A stretch of DNA of 18,633 nt from an uncultured Micromonospora sp. (GCA_937951935.1 CALGAM010000191.1:1-18633); one strand, 5' to 3'; positions 1 to 6,965 are shown, counted from the stretch's first letter. A program made the numbers and translations. Notes: generated by a model from the letters alone, not told the origin.

Positions 1-386
1 GCGGCGAGTTCGGGGTCGTCGTCGGGTTCGGCGACCCGGTGCCGGCGGGCCGAGCGCACGGGACGGCGGATTCCGGGGGAGGGCGGGGCGGCCGCCGTGG
101 CAGCCACCTCCTCCGCCGGCGCCGAACCGTCCGGGGCGGGGAGGCCCCCCGCCCGGTCGTCGCCCGACCCCTTCCGGCCCTCGGTGAGGGCGTACCGGAT
201 CTCGCGGATCCACAGGAAGACCGCGAAGCCGGCGAACACCGGCCACTCGACGGCGTACGCCCAACTCAGGGTGTTGCCCGAGCGGGCCCGGCTGACCTGC
301 CACCAGCCGAGCGCGCAGCAGGCGACCACCGTGACGACCGTGAGCACGTGGCGCACGATCCACGCCGGTGTCCACAGCCGTTTCAT
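1..386 (-). CDS. Small two-helix membrane protein, 3' end outside the window
   Basis: The first 128 residues are visible, starting at the ATG at 386-384; the stop lies beyond base 1. The protein opens MKRLWTPAWIVRHV, followed by a hydrophobic helix (about residues 12-27) ending in GWWQVSRA, then a second helix around 44-60 (WPVFAGFAVFLWI). The rest is a polar, Ala/Pro-rich cytosolic-type tail with Arg-rich and Asp-rich stretches. The LGxWQxxRA end of helix 1 resembles the first helix of SURF1-like proteins, but the length and the rest do not, so this is probably one of the small actinobacterial membrane proteins of unknown function. No purine-rich ribosome site precedes the ATG; a TACGCT box ends 6 bases before it, suggesting a leaderless start. 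It is transcribed away from the DUF6158 gene across a 207-base spacer in which I see no other gene. Confidence 0.75.
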   Translation of the reverse strand, partial: MKRLWTPAWIVRHVLTVVTVVACCALGWWQVSRARSGNTLSWAYAVEWPVFAGFAVFLWIREIRYALTEGRKGSGDDRAGGLPAPDGSAPAEEVAATAAAPPSPGIRRPVRSARRHRVAEPDDDPELA

Positions 387-392
387 GCCCCG

Positions 393-398
393 AGCGTA
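393..398 (-). promoter_or_regulatory. Candidate -10 box for a leaderless transcript of the membrane protein
   Basis: On the minus strand TACGCT fits the actinobacterial TANNNT -10 pattern and is followed by exactly 6 bases and then the ATG at 386. This places the predicted transcription start on or next to the start codon. No clear -35 is visible, and the motif is short enough to arise by chance. Confidence 0.35.
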
Positions 399-593
399 CC
401 GGCCGGCGCACCGATCTCCGACACGGCGTCGTAGTGTCGCGGGGGCGGGGTCGAGGCCGGCCGCCCGGGTGGTACGGGCACACCCCGGCGTACGCCGCCC
501 GCTCGGCGGCGCCGACCGCCGGTGGAAGGTTTGGCGCCGCCCGGCCTGGGCAAGCGTCACGTCGTCAACCCAGACGAGCCATCGGGGGCGACG

Positions 594-956
594 ATGACCG
601 AATCAGTACGCCACGACGAGTTCTCGCCGACCGGCAGCGGACTGCCCACCGACGCCAGCCCCGGGCAGCGGATGGGGCGGTGGGACGGCGACCCCGTCCG
701 GTACGGCGGCGCCGCGAGCGACTTCGCGCCGTCGGAGGAGGAGAACCTCGGCATCGACCCGGTCGAGTTGAGCGACGAGGAGCTGATTCGGGAACTGCAC
801 AGCCTGCACCGGACCCGGCTGGACACCCTTCGCCACGCCGCCGACACCGCGCTCGGCCACCACCTGCGACGGACCGCCGAGCTGGAGACCGAGTACCTCA
901 CCCGCCACCCGGGGCGGGAGGTCGACCCCGGCCGGCTGCGGGACGGCGCCTGGTGA
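594..956 (+). CDS. DUF6158 family protein
   Basis: This is a 120-residue soluble protein of unknown function. The N-terminal third is variable and polar. The conserved part starts at about residue 50 with LGIDPVELSDEELIRELHSL, continues with HRTRLDTLRHAADTALGHH and an acidic ELETEYL stretch, and ends REVDPGRLRDGAW. This order matches the actinobacterial DUF6158 family. The ATG at 594 is chosen because a GGGGG run lies 5 bases upstream and the conserved part is well inside; an in-frame ATG at 522 would add 24 residues without family similarity. The charged residues suggest a helical hairpin, but no catalytic motif is visible. Its stop overlaps the start of the SRPBCC gene by 4 bases (GTGA), implying translational coupling and perhaps a shared role. 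Confidence 0.85.
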   Translation: MTESVRHDEFSPTGSGLPTDASPGQRMGRWDGDPVRYGGAASDFAPSEEENLGIDPVELSDEELIRELHSLHRTRLDTLRHAADTALGHHLRRTAELETEYLTRHPGREVDPGRLRDGAW

Positions 957-1291
957 CGGTTCGGGCCGAGCGGGGCATGTCGGCGCCACCGGAGGTCGTC
1001 TTCAACACCGCGATCGACCCGTGTCGGACCGCGTACTGGCTGCCGGAGCCGCTGCGGGTGAACCAGGATTCCCCACCCGAGGTCACGGTGCGCGACCTGC
1101 GCGCCCGCTGGCACCGCGCGGGCGCCCCGACGTGGTCGGCGCAGCTCGAGGTCGCGCCCACCGACGCCGGAGGGGCCAGCGTGCGGCTGGAGCTGTCGGC
1201 CGACCCGCCGCAACGGCGACTGCGCGAGATCGCCGACGAGTCGCTGGCGGGCCTGGCCCGGGCGGTCGCGGACAACCTCACCGCGGGCTGA
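953..1291 (+). CDS. SRPBCC (START/polyketide-cyclase-like) protein
   Basis: The protein has 112 residues from a GTG at 953 that overlaps the stop of the DUF6158 gene. It begins VTVRAERGMSAPPEVVFNTA, the usual first strand and helix of SRPBCC ligand-binding folds, continues with TYW/LPEPLRV and VTVRDLRARWHRAG strands, and ends with a long helix (IADESLAGLARAVADNL), the C-terminal helix that closes the cavity in this fold. It is shorter than the usual 140-150 residues, so some strands of the helix-grip may be missing or short. Ligand and reaction are unknown; many family members have no enzymatic activity. The GTGA overlap suggests it is made together with the DUF6158 protein. A perfect 15-base tandem duplication covers its stop codon. 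Confidence 0.75.
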   Translation: MTVRAERGMSAPPEVVFNTAIDPCRTAYWLPEPLRVNQDSPPEVTVRDLRARWHRAGAPTWSAQLEVAPTDAGGASVRLELSADPPQRRLREIADESLAGLARAVADNLTAG

Positions 1292-1309
1292 GCGACCGCG
1301 GGCTGAGCG
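1280..1309 (+). repeat. Perfect 15-bp tandem duplication across a stop codon
   Basis: ACCGCGGGCTGAGCG occurs at 1280-1294 and again, unchanged, at 1295-1309. The first copy contains the TGA stop of the SRPBCC gene (1289-1291). Because the unit is a multiple of three, the second copy carries another in-frame TGA (1304-1306). The coding part is therefore unaffected. Confidence 0.95.
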
Positions 1310-1446
1310 GCGACGACCTCGCCGTCGGCCGCCCCGCGCGGGCGAGGACCGGTGGGACCCGGCCGGCCGTCACCGCGGGCGGGCGGGGCGCGGCGGTGCC
1401 ACCGGAAGTGGAGGGTGGGCGTGAAGGCGGGAAGCGGAGGGCGGGT

Positions 1447-1965
1447 ATGAGGAAGGTACGGGACAGGGTGGCGCGACTGCGTGCCGCGTACGCGCCGCAC
1501 GAGCACCGCCCGTTGGACGGCTACCTGGCCGCGATGGGCACCTACGCCGGGGTGGCGCTGGCCATGGCGGCCGCGGCGCGGACGACCGGTCGACGGGCCC
1601 CGGAGCGCCCGACGACCGCGGACGTCGTCCTGCTGTCGATCGCCACCCACAAACTCAGCCGCATGCTGTCGAAGGACGCGGTGACCAGCCCGCTGCGTGC
1701 CCCGTTCACCCGCTACGACAGGCCGATCGGCGGTGGCGAGGTGATGGAGCAGGTACGCGACCAGGGCAGCTCCACCCGACACGCCGTCGGTGAACTGCTC
1801 AGTTGTCCGTTCTGCCTGGCGGTGTGGATCGCCACCGGGCTGACCGGAGGACTCGTGCTGGCACCCCGGCTCACCCGGCTGGTGGCGACGGTGTTCACCG
1901 CCGTGGCCGCCTCGGACTTCCTCCAGATGGGTTACGCCGTCGCGCAGCGGGCAGCCGAGCGGTGA
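1447..1965 (+). CDS. DUF1360 family membrane protein
   Basis: This is a 172-residue protein. After a basic N-terminus it has a hydrophobic stretch at about residues 28-43 (LAAMGTYAGVALAMAAAA), then the family-typical TADVVLLSIATHKLSRMLSKD segment and an FTRYDRP motif. Next come LLSCPFCLAVW, which holds a CxxC pair, and two further hydrophobic segments (WIATGLTGGLVLAP and the C-terminal VATVFTAVAASDFLQMGYAV). These features fit DUF1360, known mainly from Bacillus sporulation and spore-coat loci and from actinomycetes, with no established biochemical role. The ATG at 1447 is preceded by GGAGG at 1436-1440. It stands alone, 155 bases after the SRPBCC gene and convergent with the next small gene. 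The CPFC pair could bind metal or be redox active, but that is speculation. Confidence 0.85.
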   Translation: MRKVRDRVARLRAAYAPHEHRPLDGYLAAMGTYAGVALAMAAAARTTGRRAPERPTTADVVLLSIATHKLSRMLSKDAVTSPLRAPFTRYDRPIGGGEVMEQVRDQGSSTRHAVGELLSCPFCLAVWIATGLTGGLVLAPRLTRLVATVFTAVAASDFLQMGYAVAQRAAER

Positions 1966-1999
1966 CCCGGCCGGCCGCGACCCGACCCGGCCGGTCCGT

Positions 2000-2013
2000 C
2001 CCCGTCACCGGGG
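2000..2013. terminator. Short hairpin between convergent genes
   Basis: CCCCG, a TCAC loop and CGGGG form a 5-bp GC stem overlapping the stop codon of the small minus-strand gene, 35 bases after the DUF1360 stop. No T run follows on either strand, so a terminator role is only possible. Confidence 0.3.
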
Positions 2014-2211
2014 CGTCCCGCCGAGCAGCTCGGCGACCTCGTCGACGGAGTACTCGCCCTCCGGCAGTGCGGTGATCCGGGTCAACAGCTCGGCCGGTAC
2101 CTCCGCGGCGACGGCACGACGGTGGATCTCGGCCTGGGTGACCCGTTCCTGCCCGGAGTAGAGCTCGTCGAGCAGGGCGTCGAGTTCAGCGCTGGACACG
2201 TCGTCGGTCAC
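2005..2211 (-). CDS. Small acidic hypothetical protein (68 aa)
   Basis: The reading frame starts at a GTG (2211-2209) and encodes MTDDVSSAELDALLDELYSG followed by QERVTQAEIHRRAVAAEV and a C-terminal LPEGEYSVDEVAELLGG. It is acidic and predicted helical, with no membrane segment or signal peptide. The closing LPxxEYxxDEVxELL resembles the end of small actinobacterial DUF2795-type helical proteins, but the rest is too short to assign a family. No ribosome site precedes the GTG; instead TTGACC and TAGCTG boxes lie just upstream, the second ending 6 bases before the GTG, which would suit a leaderless message. Length and local coding style support a real gene, but function is unknown. Confidence 0.65.
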   Translation of the reverse strand: MTDDVSSAELDALLDELYSGQERVTQAEIHRRAVAAEVPAELLTRITALPEGEYSVDEVAELLGGTPR

Positions 2212-2217
2212 GGTGAT

Positions 2218-2243
2218 CAGCTACCCGACGGGGAATCGGTCAA
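2218..2243 (-). promoter_or_regulatory. Candidate promoter of the 68-aa gene
   Basis: Reading on the minus strand, TTGACC (2243-2238) resembles a good -35 box and TAGCTG (2223-2218) a poor -10 box, followed by 6 bases and the GTG start. The spacing of 14 bases between boxes is shorter than the usual 16-19, which lowers confidence. Confidence 0.3.
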
Positions 2244-2379
2244 ACACCCCGCACGCCGGCCGGTGCCGGGGCCCCTACCGGGCCGTTCCGTCCCCGCCCA
2301 CCACACCGGCCGCACGTCCGCGGCGCCGACGAGCCCGCGCGCGAACCCCGGGGGTGTTCGCGCCCGGAGGGGTGCAAGC

Positions 2380-2805
2380 ATGACCGCCATGGACATCTAC
2401 AACGACAGCCGTACCGTCTCCCGGGCCGATCTCGCCGCGTGGCTGCGCCAGCTCGCCGACCAGCTCGACTCGGACGGGCACATCTACTTCGGTGCCGCCG
2501 GCCGGGTCGCGGTGGCCGACCGGGTCGAGTGCGAGCTGGAGATCGAACGCGAGAGCGGCACCGAGCTGTCGGTCGAGATCGAGTTCACCTGGACCAGCGC
2601 GGCGGCCGGCGCCGGCGCCGGGGCGGACGAGGAGGACGAGGACGAGGCTGAGGACGACGAGGGGGACGCCGGGAAGGCGGAGGGGAGCGTCCCGGCCGGC
2701 GGTGACCGGGAGCCGGTGGCGCGGACGGAACCGGCCGCGGCCGTCACGGAGTCGGAGCCCGCGACGGCGCCCGACAGCGGGGGTGGACCCGGCGGCGAGG
2801 CGTGA
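2380..2805 (+). CDS. Amphi-Trp domain protein with acidic low-complexity tail
   Basis: The protein has 141 residues. Residues about 4-75 form the amphi-Trp domain: SRADLAAWLRQLADQLDSDG, then a beta-rich half with a regularly charged VECELEIERESGTELSVEIE strand pair and the closing FTW that gives the family its name. This matches amphi-Trp proteins of haloarchaea and actinobacteria, whose role is unknown. From about residue 76 a Gly/Ala linker leads into a run of Glu and Asp (DEEDEDEAEDDEGD) and a disordered Pro/Glu/Gly tail; the family is normally about 70-100 residues, so this tail is an extension. GGAGG at 2366-2370 lies 9 bases before the ATG at 2380; a second ATG three codons later is possible. 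It is divergent from the 68-aa gene and convergent with the PBP gene. No membrane segment is visible. Confidence 0.85.
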   Translation: MTAMDIYNDSRTVSRADLAAWLRQLADQLDSDGHIYFGAAGRVAVADRVECELEIERESGTELSVEIEFTWTSAAAGAGAGADEEDEDEAEDDEGDAGKAEGSVPAGGDREPVARTEPAAAVTESEPATAPDSGGGPGGEA

Positions 2806-3135
2806 CCGGCCGTCGGCCCGGAACACCGGCTCGGGCGGATGGTGACGCGCGCCACGTCGCCGGCCGGAACACGGACCGGGGGCGGACCGTTGGAAACGGC
2901 GTCGGTGTGTCCAGTGTCCCCGGGCCTCACCCTTTGCCGTCGCGGAATACCGTCCGGCTGGAGCCGCGTCGCGCCACTCGCCGAGAGGCGACCTGCACAC
3001 CGACACCCGCGCCGCCCTGGCCCGCCGCCAGGGCGGCGCAGTGCTGTGGGGGCCGTGTGGCGTGCGGGCCGCCGGCCACGGTCGACCGCGGTGCCGCCGT
3101 GACCGGCGGGCCGACCCCCGGGCGAAGCCCGGCGG
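2806..3135. other. Gene-free gap between convergent genes
   Basis: About 330 bases separate the stops of the amphi-Trp gene and the PBP gene. Short overlapping frames occur on both strands, but none has a ribosome site or a recognisable protein pattern. The stretch holds two strong hairpins, at 3009-3039 and 3099-3139, listed separately. I see no promoter, RNA gene or mobile element remnant. Confidence 0.6.
3009..3039. terminator. Perfect 12-bp GC hairpin in the convergent gap
   Basis: Bases 3009-3020 and 3028-3039 are perfect reverse complements around a 7-base loop. The stem is almost pure GC and there is no T run on either strand. It lies about 200 bases after the amphi-Trp stop and about 100 bases beyond the PBP stop, so it could end either transcript in the U-less style common in high-GC actinomycetes. 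Confidence 0.5.
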
Positions 3136-3139
3136 TCAC
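3099..3139 (-). terminator. Hairpin overlapping the PBP stop codon
   Basis: Arms 3099-3111 and 3127-3139 pair at 12 of 13 positions around a 15-base loop; a smaller alternative stem, CCGGGC-GAA-GCCCGG, occupies 3118-3132. The right arm contains the TGA stop of the PBP gene. No T run follows. The position suggests transcript termination or 3'-end protection for the PBP message. Confidence 0.45.
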
Positions 3140-5634
3140 CGCGGGCGGTCCGGCGGGCGGTCCGCCGCGGGCGCCTCACCGCTCGTCCGACCGTCGCCGT
3201 TCTCGCCACGTGCCCCGGTGGCCGCGTCCGCCTGTCCGTTGCTGATCCGCAGCATGACCAGGCCGCCGGCGACCGTCTGCCCGTCCGGATCGGTCCGGGC
3301 CACCGTGCCGGCCGGGCAGCCCGAGTCGACCGGGTGGGGGTCGACCTCGACCCGGAACCCGGCGCCGCGCAACACGGCGGTGGCGTCGTCGACCGACCGG
3401 CAGGTCACCGACGGCACCGTCCGTTGGACGCCGTCGACCAACGCCCGGTCCGGCTTCGGGAAGTCCTGCTCCGGCCTGCCGCGCATCGCGTCCGCCAACG
3501 TCTCGTAGACAGCCGGGTTCACGATGCCGTGCCGCATCACCGTGGTGGTCTCCGGCCAGTCGGGATTCGCCAGGATGCCGGCGACGGCCAGGGTGGTCGT
3601 GGTGGCGACCAGCGACGCCGTCCGACCGCTGTCCGTGGTGCCGGTCTTGCCGGCCACCGGGTGGCCGACCACCCGGCGTACGGCCGGGGCGGTCGCGCCG
3701 GCGCACCGACCGTACGCCGACCGGTCGCCGACCGGGCAGCGGGCGGCGTCGATCGCGGCCCGGGCGACACCCGGCTCGACGGCCTGGTCACAGCGGGGTT
3801 CGGCCACGTCCAGGAGCGCCCCGGAACGCTCCCGGATCTCCTGGACCGGGGTCGGCTCGCAGTGCCGGCCGTCGGCGGCCAGCGTGGCGTACGCGTTCGC
3901 GAGGTCCAGCGGTGTGGTCGCCGAGACCCCGAGGGTGAACGCGCCCCAGCCGTCGGCCGACGCCTCGTCCGCCGCCATCGCCGCGTCGCTCTCGGCCCGG
4001 AACCGGATGCCGAGCCGCTGTGCGACGTCGACGACCGCGGCAGCGCCGACCCGCTCCTCCAGGGGAACGAAGTAGGTGTTCACCGAGCGGCCGAAGGCGG
4101 TCCACATGGTGTGCGGGCCGGCCATCCGCGGGTTGTCGTTGCCGGGGCACCACCGCTCGGTACCGGGACAGGCGGACTCGCTGCCGGCTGCCGCGGTGTA
4201 CCGCGACGGGTACCGCTGCGGGGCGTTGATCCGGTAGCTGAGCGGGTATCCCGCCTCCAGCGCGGCAACCACCGTGAAGATCTTGAAAGTCGAGCCGGCC
4301 TGGTACCCGGTGATGTCTCCACCCCCGGTGAGCAGCGGGTTGGTGGTGCGCGGATAGGTGGCCCGGATGCCGTCGGCGGCCTTGTCCGGGTTGCTGGAGA
4401 TCGGGTTCTTCGGACGGGCGGGGTCGTCCAGCCCGAAGATCCGGTTGGTGGCGAGCGCGCGTACCCGGCCGGTGCCCGGTTCGACGGCGGCCACCATCAG
4501 CGCCTCCGGTCTCCCGGTCGGCAGGTACTGTTCCACGCGCGCGTGCGCGGCCTTCTGCACCGTCGGATCCAGGGTGGTGACGACCCGGTACCCGCCGCCG
4601 TTGAGACGCCGCTCCCGGTCGTACGTGGTCTGTCCGAACTCCGGCTGCTCCAGCCACCATCGGCGGAAGTAGTCACAGAAGAAGCCCCAGTGGTTGGGCG
4701 TCACGCCGGTGCAGCCGTTGGCCGGGCTCTGGCCCCTGACCCGCAGTGGGGTGGCCAGTGCCGCGGCCTCCTCCTCCGGTGTGATCGCGCCGATCTCGCG
4801 CATCTGGCTGATCACCCAGTTCCGGCGCGCCACGGTCCGCTGGTAGCCCGGCCCGTCGGTGTCCAGCGCGTCGTAGTAGCTCGGCGACTTGACCAGACCG
4901 GCGAGCATCGCCGCCTCCGGCACGGTCAGGTCGCGCGGCTCCTTGCCGAAGTAGAAGCGGCTCGCCGCGGCGACCCCGTACGTGCCGTGCCCGAAGGGCG
5001 CCATGTTCAGGTAGCGCTCCAGGATCTCGTCCTTGCCCAGCCGCTGTTCCAGCGCCGCCGCCTGGCGCATCTCCCGCAGCTTGCGGCCGGTGGTGTCCTC
5101 GCTGGCGGCCACCACGTCGTTCGGGTCGGTCGCACCGTAGGTCAGCGACATCCGGACCAGTTGCATGGTCAGCGTCGAGGCGCCCTGTTTCGGCCCACCC
5201 GTACCGTTGGAGACCAGCGCCCGGAGGAACCCCTTCAGGTCGACGCCGTGGTGGCGGTAGAACGCGTGGTCCTCGGCCGCGATGATCGCGTCGCGCATCG
5301 CCGGCGAGATCTGGTCCAACGGGACGTCCTGGCGGTTCTCGTCGAAGAAGCGCGCCAGCAGGGTCTTGCCGTCCGCCGCGTACACCTCGGTCGCCTCGGG
5401 GACCTGCGGCACCGTCAGCTCGGCCGGCAGGTTCTGGAACGACTCGACACCGGCCTTGGCCACCAGCCCGGACAGCGTCACCGCGGGGAACGCGGCGGCG
5501 GCGACCACCAGCCCGGACAGCAGCGCGCTGCCGAGCAGCACGGTCGGCCCGCGCAGCCGGCGGCGGAGGCGGACCTGGCGGGGGTGGAGGCGGGGGCGGA
5601 CCTGGCGGGAGTGGACCCGGCGGGGGTGGGGCAT
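3136..5634 (-). CDS. Bifunctional class A penicillin-binding protein with PASTA domain
   Basis: This is an 832-residue cell-wall synthase that polymerises lipid II (glycosyltransferase GT51) and cross-links stem peptides (transpeptidase) outside the membrane. After a short Arg-rich cytosolic tail, residues about 31-55 form the single membrane anchor. The GT51 domain (about 85-270) contains the catalytic EDHAFYRHHGVD with Glu121, QGASTLTMQL and the KxxEILExYLN region. The transpeptidase domain holds STFK (Ser448 nucleophile, Lys451), SVN (517-519) and KTGT (663-666). A single PASTA domain spans about 741-800 and contains two Cys (745 and the DSGC Cys) that could form a disulfide; a disordered tail follows. 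Length and order match mycobacterial PonA-type proteins. The ATG at 5634 has a GAGG 5 bases upstream. It lies 183 bases downstream of the DAHP synthase, with paired inverted repeats in its leader. Confidence 0.97.
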   Translation of the reverse strand: MPHPRRVHSRQVRPRLHPRQVRLRRRLRGPTVLLGSALLSGLVVAAAAFPAVTLSGLVAKAGVESFQNLPAELTVPQVPEATEVYAADGKTLLARFFDENRQDVPLDQISPAMRDAIIAAEDHAFYRHHGVDLKGFLRALVSNGTGGPKQGASTLTMQLVRMSLTYGATDPNDVVAASEDTTGRKLREMRQAAALEQRLGKDEILERYLNMAPFGHGTYGVAAASRFYFGKEPRDLTVPEAAMLAGLVKSPSYYDALDTDGPGYQRTVARRNWVISQMREIGAITPEEEAAALATPLRVRGQSPANGCTGVTPNHWGFFCDYFRRWWLEQPEFGQTTYDRERRLNGGGYRVVTTLDPTVQKAAHARVEQYLPTGRPEALMVAAVEPGTGRVRALATNRIFGLDDPARPKNPISSNPDKAADGIRATYPRTTNPLLTGGGDITGYQAGSTFKIFTVVAALEAGYPLSYRINAPQRYPSRYTAAAGSESACPGTERWCPGNDNPRMAGPHTMWTAFGRSVNTYFVPLEERVGAAAVVDVAQRLGIRFRAESDAAMAADEASADGWGAFTLGVSATTPLDLANAYATLAADGRHCEPTPVQEIRERSGALLDVAEPRCDQAVEPGVARAAIDAARCPVGDRSAYGRCAGATAPAVRRVVGHPVAGKTGTTDSGRTASLVATTTTLAVAGILANPDWPETTTVMRHGIVNPAVYETLADAMRGRPEQDFPKPDRALVDGVQRTVPSVTCRSVDDATAVLRGAGFRVEVDPHPVDSGCPAGTVARTDPDGQTVAGGLVMLRISNGQADAATGARGENGDGRTSGEAPAADRPPDRPR
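5568..5615 (-). repeat. 27-bp tandem repeat in the PBP N-terminal tail
   Basis: Bases 5568-5588 and 5595-5615 are identical at 20 of 21 positions, with a 27-base period. On the coding strand they give the successive nonapeptides HSRQVRPRL and HPRQVRLRR, with a degenerate partial copy (PHPRRV) at the very N-terminus. The result is a strongly basic cytosolic tail before the membrane anchor. Confidence 0.85.
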
Positions 5635-5677
5635 CGCAACCTCGTCGACGGGGGTGGGTACGTCGCAACGGGCACCT

Positions 5678-5714
5678 GGCGCGCGAGGACAACGCTACGC
5701 GCGCCTTTTGTCCT
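5678..5714 (-). promoter_or_regulatory. Interlaced inverted repeats in the PBP leader
   Basis: Two perfect inverted repeats overlap here. GGCGCGCG (5678-5685) pairs with CGCGCGCC (5698-5705), and AGGACAA (5686-5692), inside the loop of the first, pairs with TTGTCCT (5708-5714). In RNA the two stems compete or form a partial pseudoknot; in DNA either could be an operator. The block ends 43 bases before the PBP start codon. On the plus strand the first stem is followed by TTTT, but no plus-strand gene lies upstream that would need a terminator. Confidence 0.5.
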
Positions 5715-5817
5715 TTCGATCCGTACAATGCCCCGACCGCACGATTGTTCGACGACGCGGGATGGAAAACTGACTCGTACGTCACACCCGGCGAGCCGGC
5801 GGCCAGGGTGGGCGGTT

Positions 5818-6918
5818 TCAGCCGGCCGTCGTCGTCCCGGACGCGGTGGACGCCCGGCGTGCCCGTACCGCCGCCGCCAGCTCCGCCAGCACCTGCTCGG
5901 TCTCCGTCCAGCCGAGGCACGCGTCGGTGATCGACTGCCCGTACGTCAGCGGCCGGGTCGGGTCCAGGTCCTGCCGCCCCGGCACCAGGAACGACTCCAG
6001 CATCACCCCGACGATGCCCCGCTGGCCCGCGGCCAGCTGCCGGGCGACCTCGGCCGCGACCACCGGCTGCCGGCGGTGGTCCTTGCCACTGTTGTCGTGG
6101 CTGGCGTCGATCACCAGCCGCTCGGGAAGCCGGGCCGCGCGCAGCAGGGCGAGTGACTCGGCCACCGAGTCGGCGTCGTAGTTCGGACGGCCCCGGCCAC
6201 CGCGGAGCACCAGGTGGCAGTCGGCGTTGCCCCGGGTGTGCAGGATCGCCGGTGCCCCGGAGACGTCGATGCCGGGGAAGACGTGTGGCACCCCGGCGGC
6301 CCGGATCGCGTCGACGGCCGTGCTGACGCTGCCGTCGGGGCGGTTCTTCATCCCGATCGGCATGGAGAGCCCCGAGGCGAGCTGCCGGTGGACCTGGCTC
6401 TCGACGGTACGGGCGCCGATCGCGCCCCAGGAGACCGTGTCGGCGATGTACTGCGGGGTGATCGGGTCGAGGAACTCGCAGCCGACCGGCAGCCCGAGCC
6501 GGAGCACGTCGAGCAGCAGGGCACGGGCGGTGCGCAGCCCGGTGTTGACGTCCCCGGAACCGTCCAGCGCGGGGTCGTTGATCAGGCCCTTCCAGCCCAC
6601 CGTCGAGCGGGGCTTCTCGAAGTAGACCCGCATCACCACCAGCAGGTCGGCGGCGTGCCGGGCCGCCGCCTCGCGCAGCCGCCCGGCGTACTCCAGAGCC
6701 GCCGCGGGATCGTGGACCGAGCACGGGCCGACGATGGCGAGCAGCCGGTCGTCCTCGCGGTCCAGCACCCGGGCGACCGATCGTCGGCCGTCCAGCACGG
6801 CCGCGGCGAGCTCCTCGTCCAGTGGCAGCTCGTGGTGTAGCAGCGCCGGGGTGGTCAGCGGTACGACCCGGTCGATGCGTTGGTCGCTGACCCGGCCCAG
6901 TCCGGTGGTGGTCATCAT
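5818..6918 (-). CDS. aroF: Class I DAHP synthase (3-deoxy-7-phosphoheptulonate synthase)
   Basis: The 366-residue cytosolic enzyme joins phosphoenolpyruvate and erythrose 4-phosphate to give DAHP, the first step of the shikimate pathway. It matches the E. coli AroF/G/H type (about 350 residues), not the class II enzyme common in actinomycetes. GPCSVHD contains the metal ligand Cys66; KPRST (102-106) and GWKGLINDP follow; the other ligands are His274 (IDASHDNSGK), Glu308 (MLES) and Asp332 (SITDAC). Their spacing (208, 34, 24) nearly equals that of E. coli AroG. The start is one of two adjacent ATGs (6918 or 6915), preceded by GGAGGGAG about 7 bases upstream. Which aromatic amino acid inhibits it cannot be read here. 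A leader peptide and terminator lie upstream, suggesting attenuation. The symbol follows the family; aroG or aroH would be equally valid. Confidence 0.96.
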   Translation of the reverse strand: MMTTTGLGRVSDQRIDRVVPLTTPALLHHELPLDEELAAAVLDGRRSVARVLDREDDRLLAIVGPCSVHDPAAALEYAGRLREAAARHAADLLVVMRVYFEKPRSTVGWKGLINDPALDGSGDVNTGLRTARALLLDVLRLGLPVGCEFLDPITPQYIADTVSWGAIGARTVESQVHRQLASGLSMPIGMKNRPDGSVSTAVDAIRAAGVPHVFPGIDVSGAPAILHTRGNADCHLVLRGGRGRPNYDADSVAESLALLRAARLPERLVIDASHDNSGKDHRRQPVVAAEVARQLAAGQRGIVGVMLESFLVPGRQDLDPTRPLTYGQSITDACLGWTETEQVLAELAAAVRARRASTASGTTTAG

Positions 6919-6965
6919 CGTCCGCTCCCTCCGCCGGCCTCGCCCGGGGCCGGCGCCCGGGAGCC

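Noticed and set aside
2621..2670. GAC/GAG-rich stretch that looks like a repeat array
   Set aside because: It is the codon run for the acidic tail of the amphi-Trp protein; there are no regular repeats with spacers, so it is not a CRISPR or tandem array.
5678..5709. Plus-strand terminator (GC stem followed by TTTT)
   Set aside because: Both flanking genes are on the minus strand and no plus-strand transcript is expected to end here; a leader structure for the PBP gene fits better.
3334..6156. 940-residue open frame on the plus strand
   Set aside because: It lies antisense to the PBP and the end of the DAHP synthase genes, has Arg/Gly/His-rich composition without any family pattern, and mirrors codon bias of the opposite strand.
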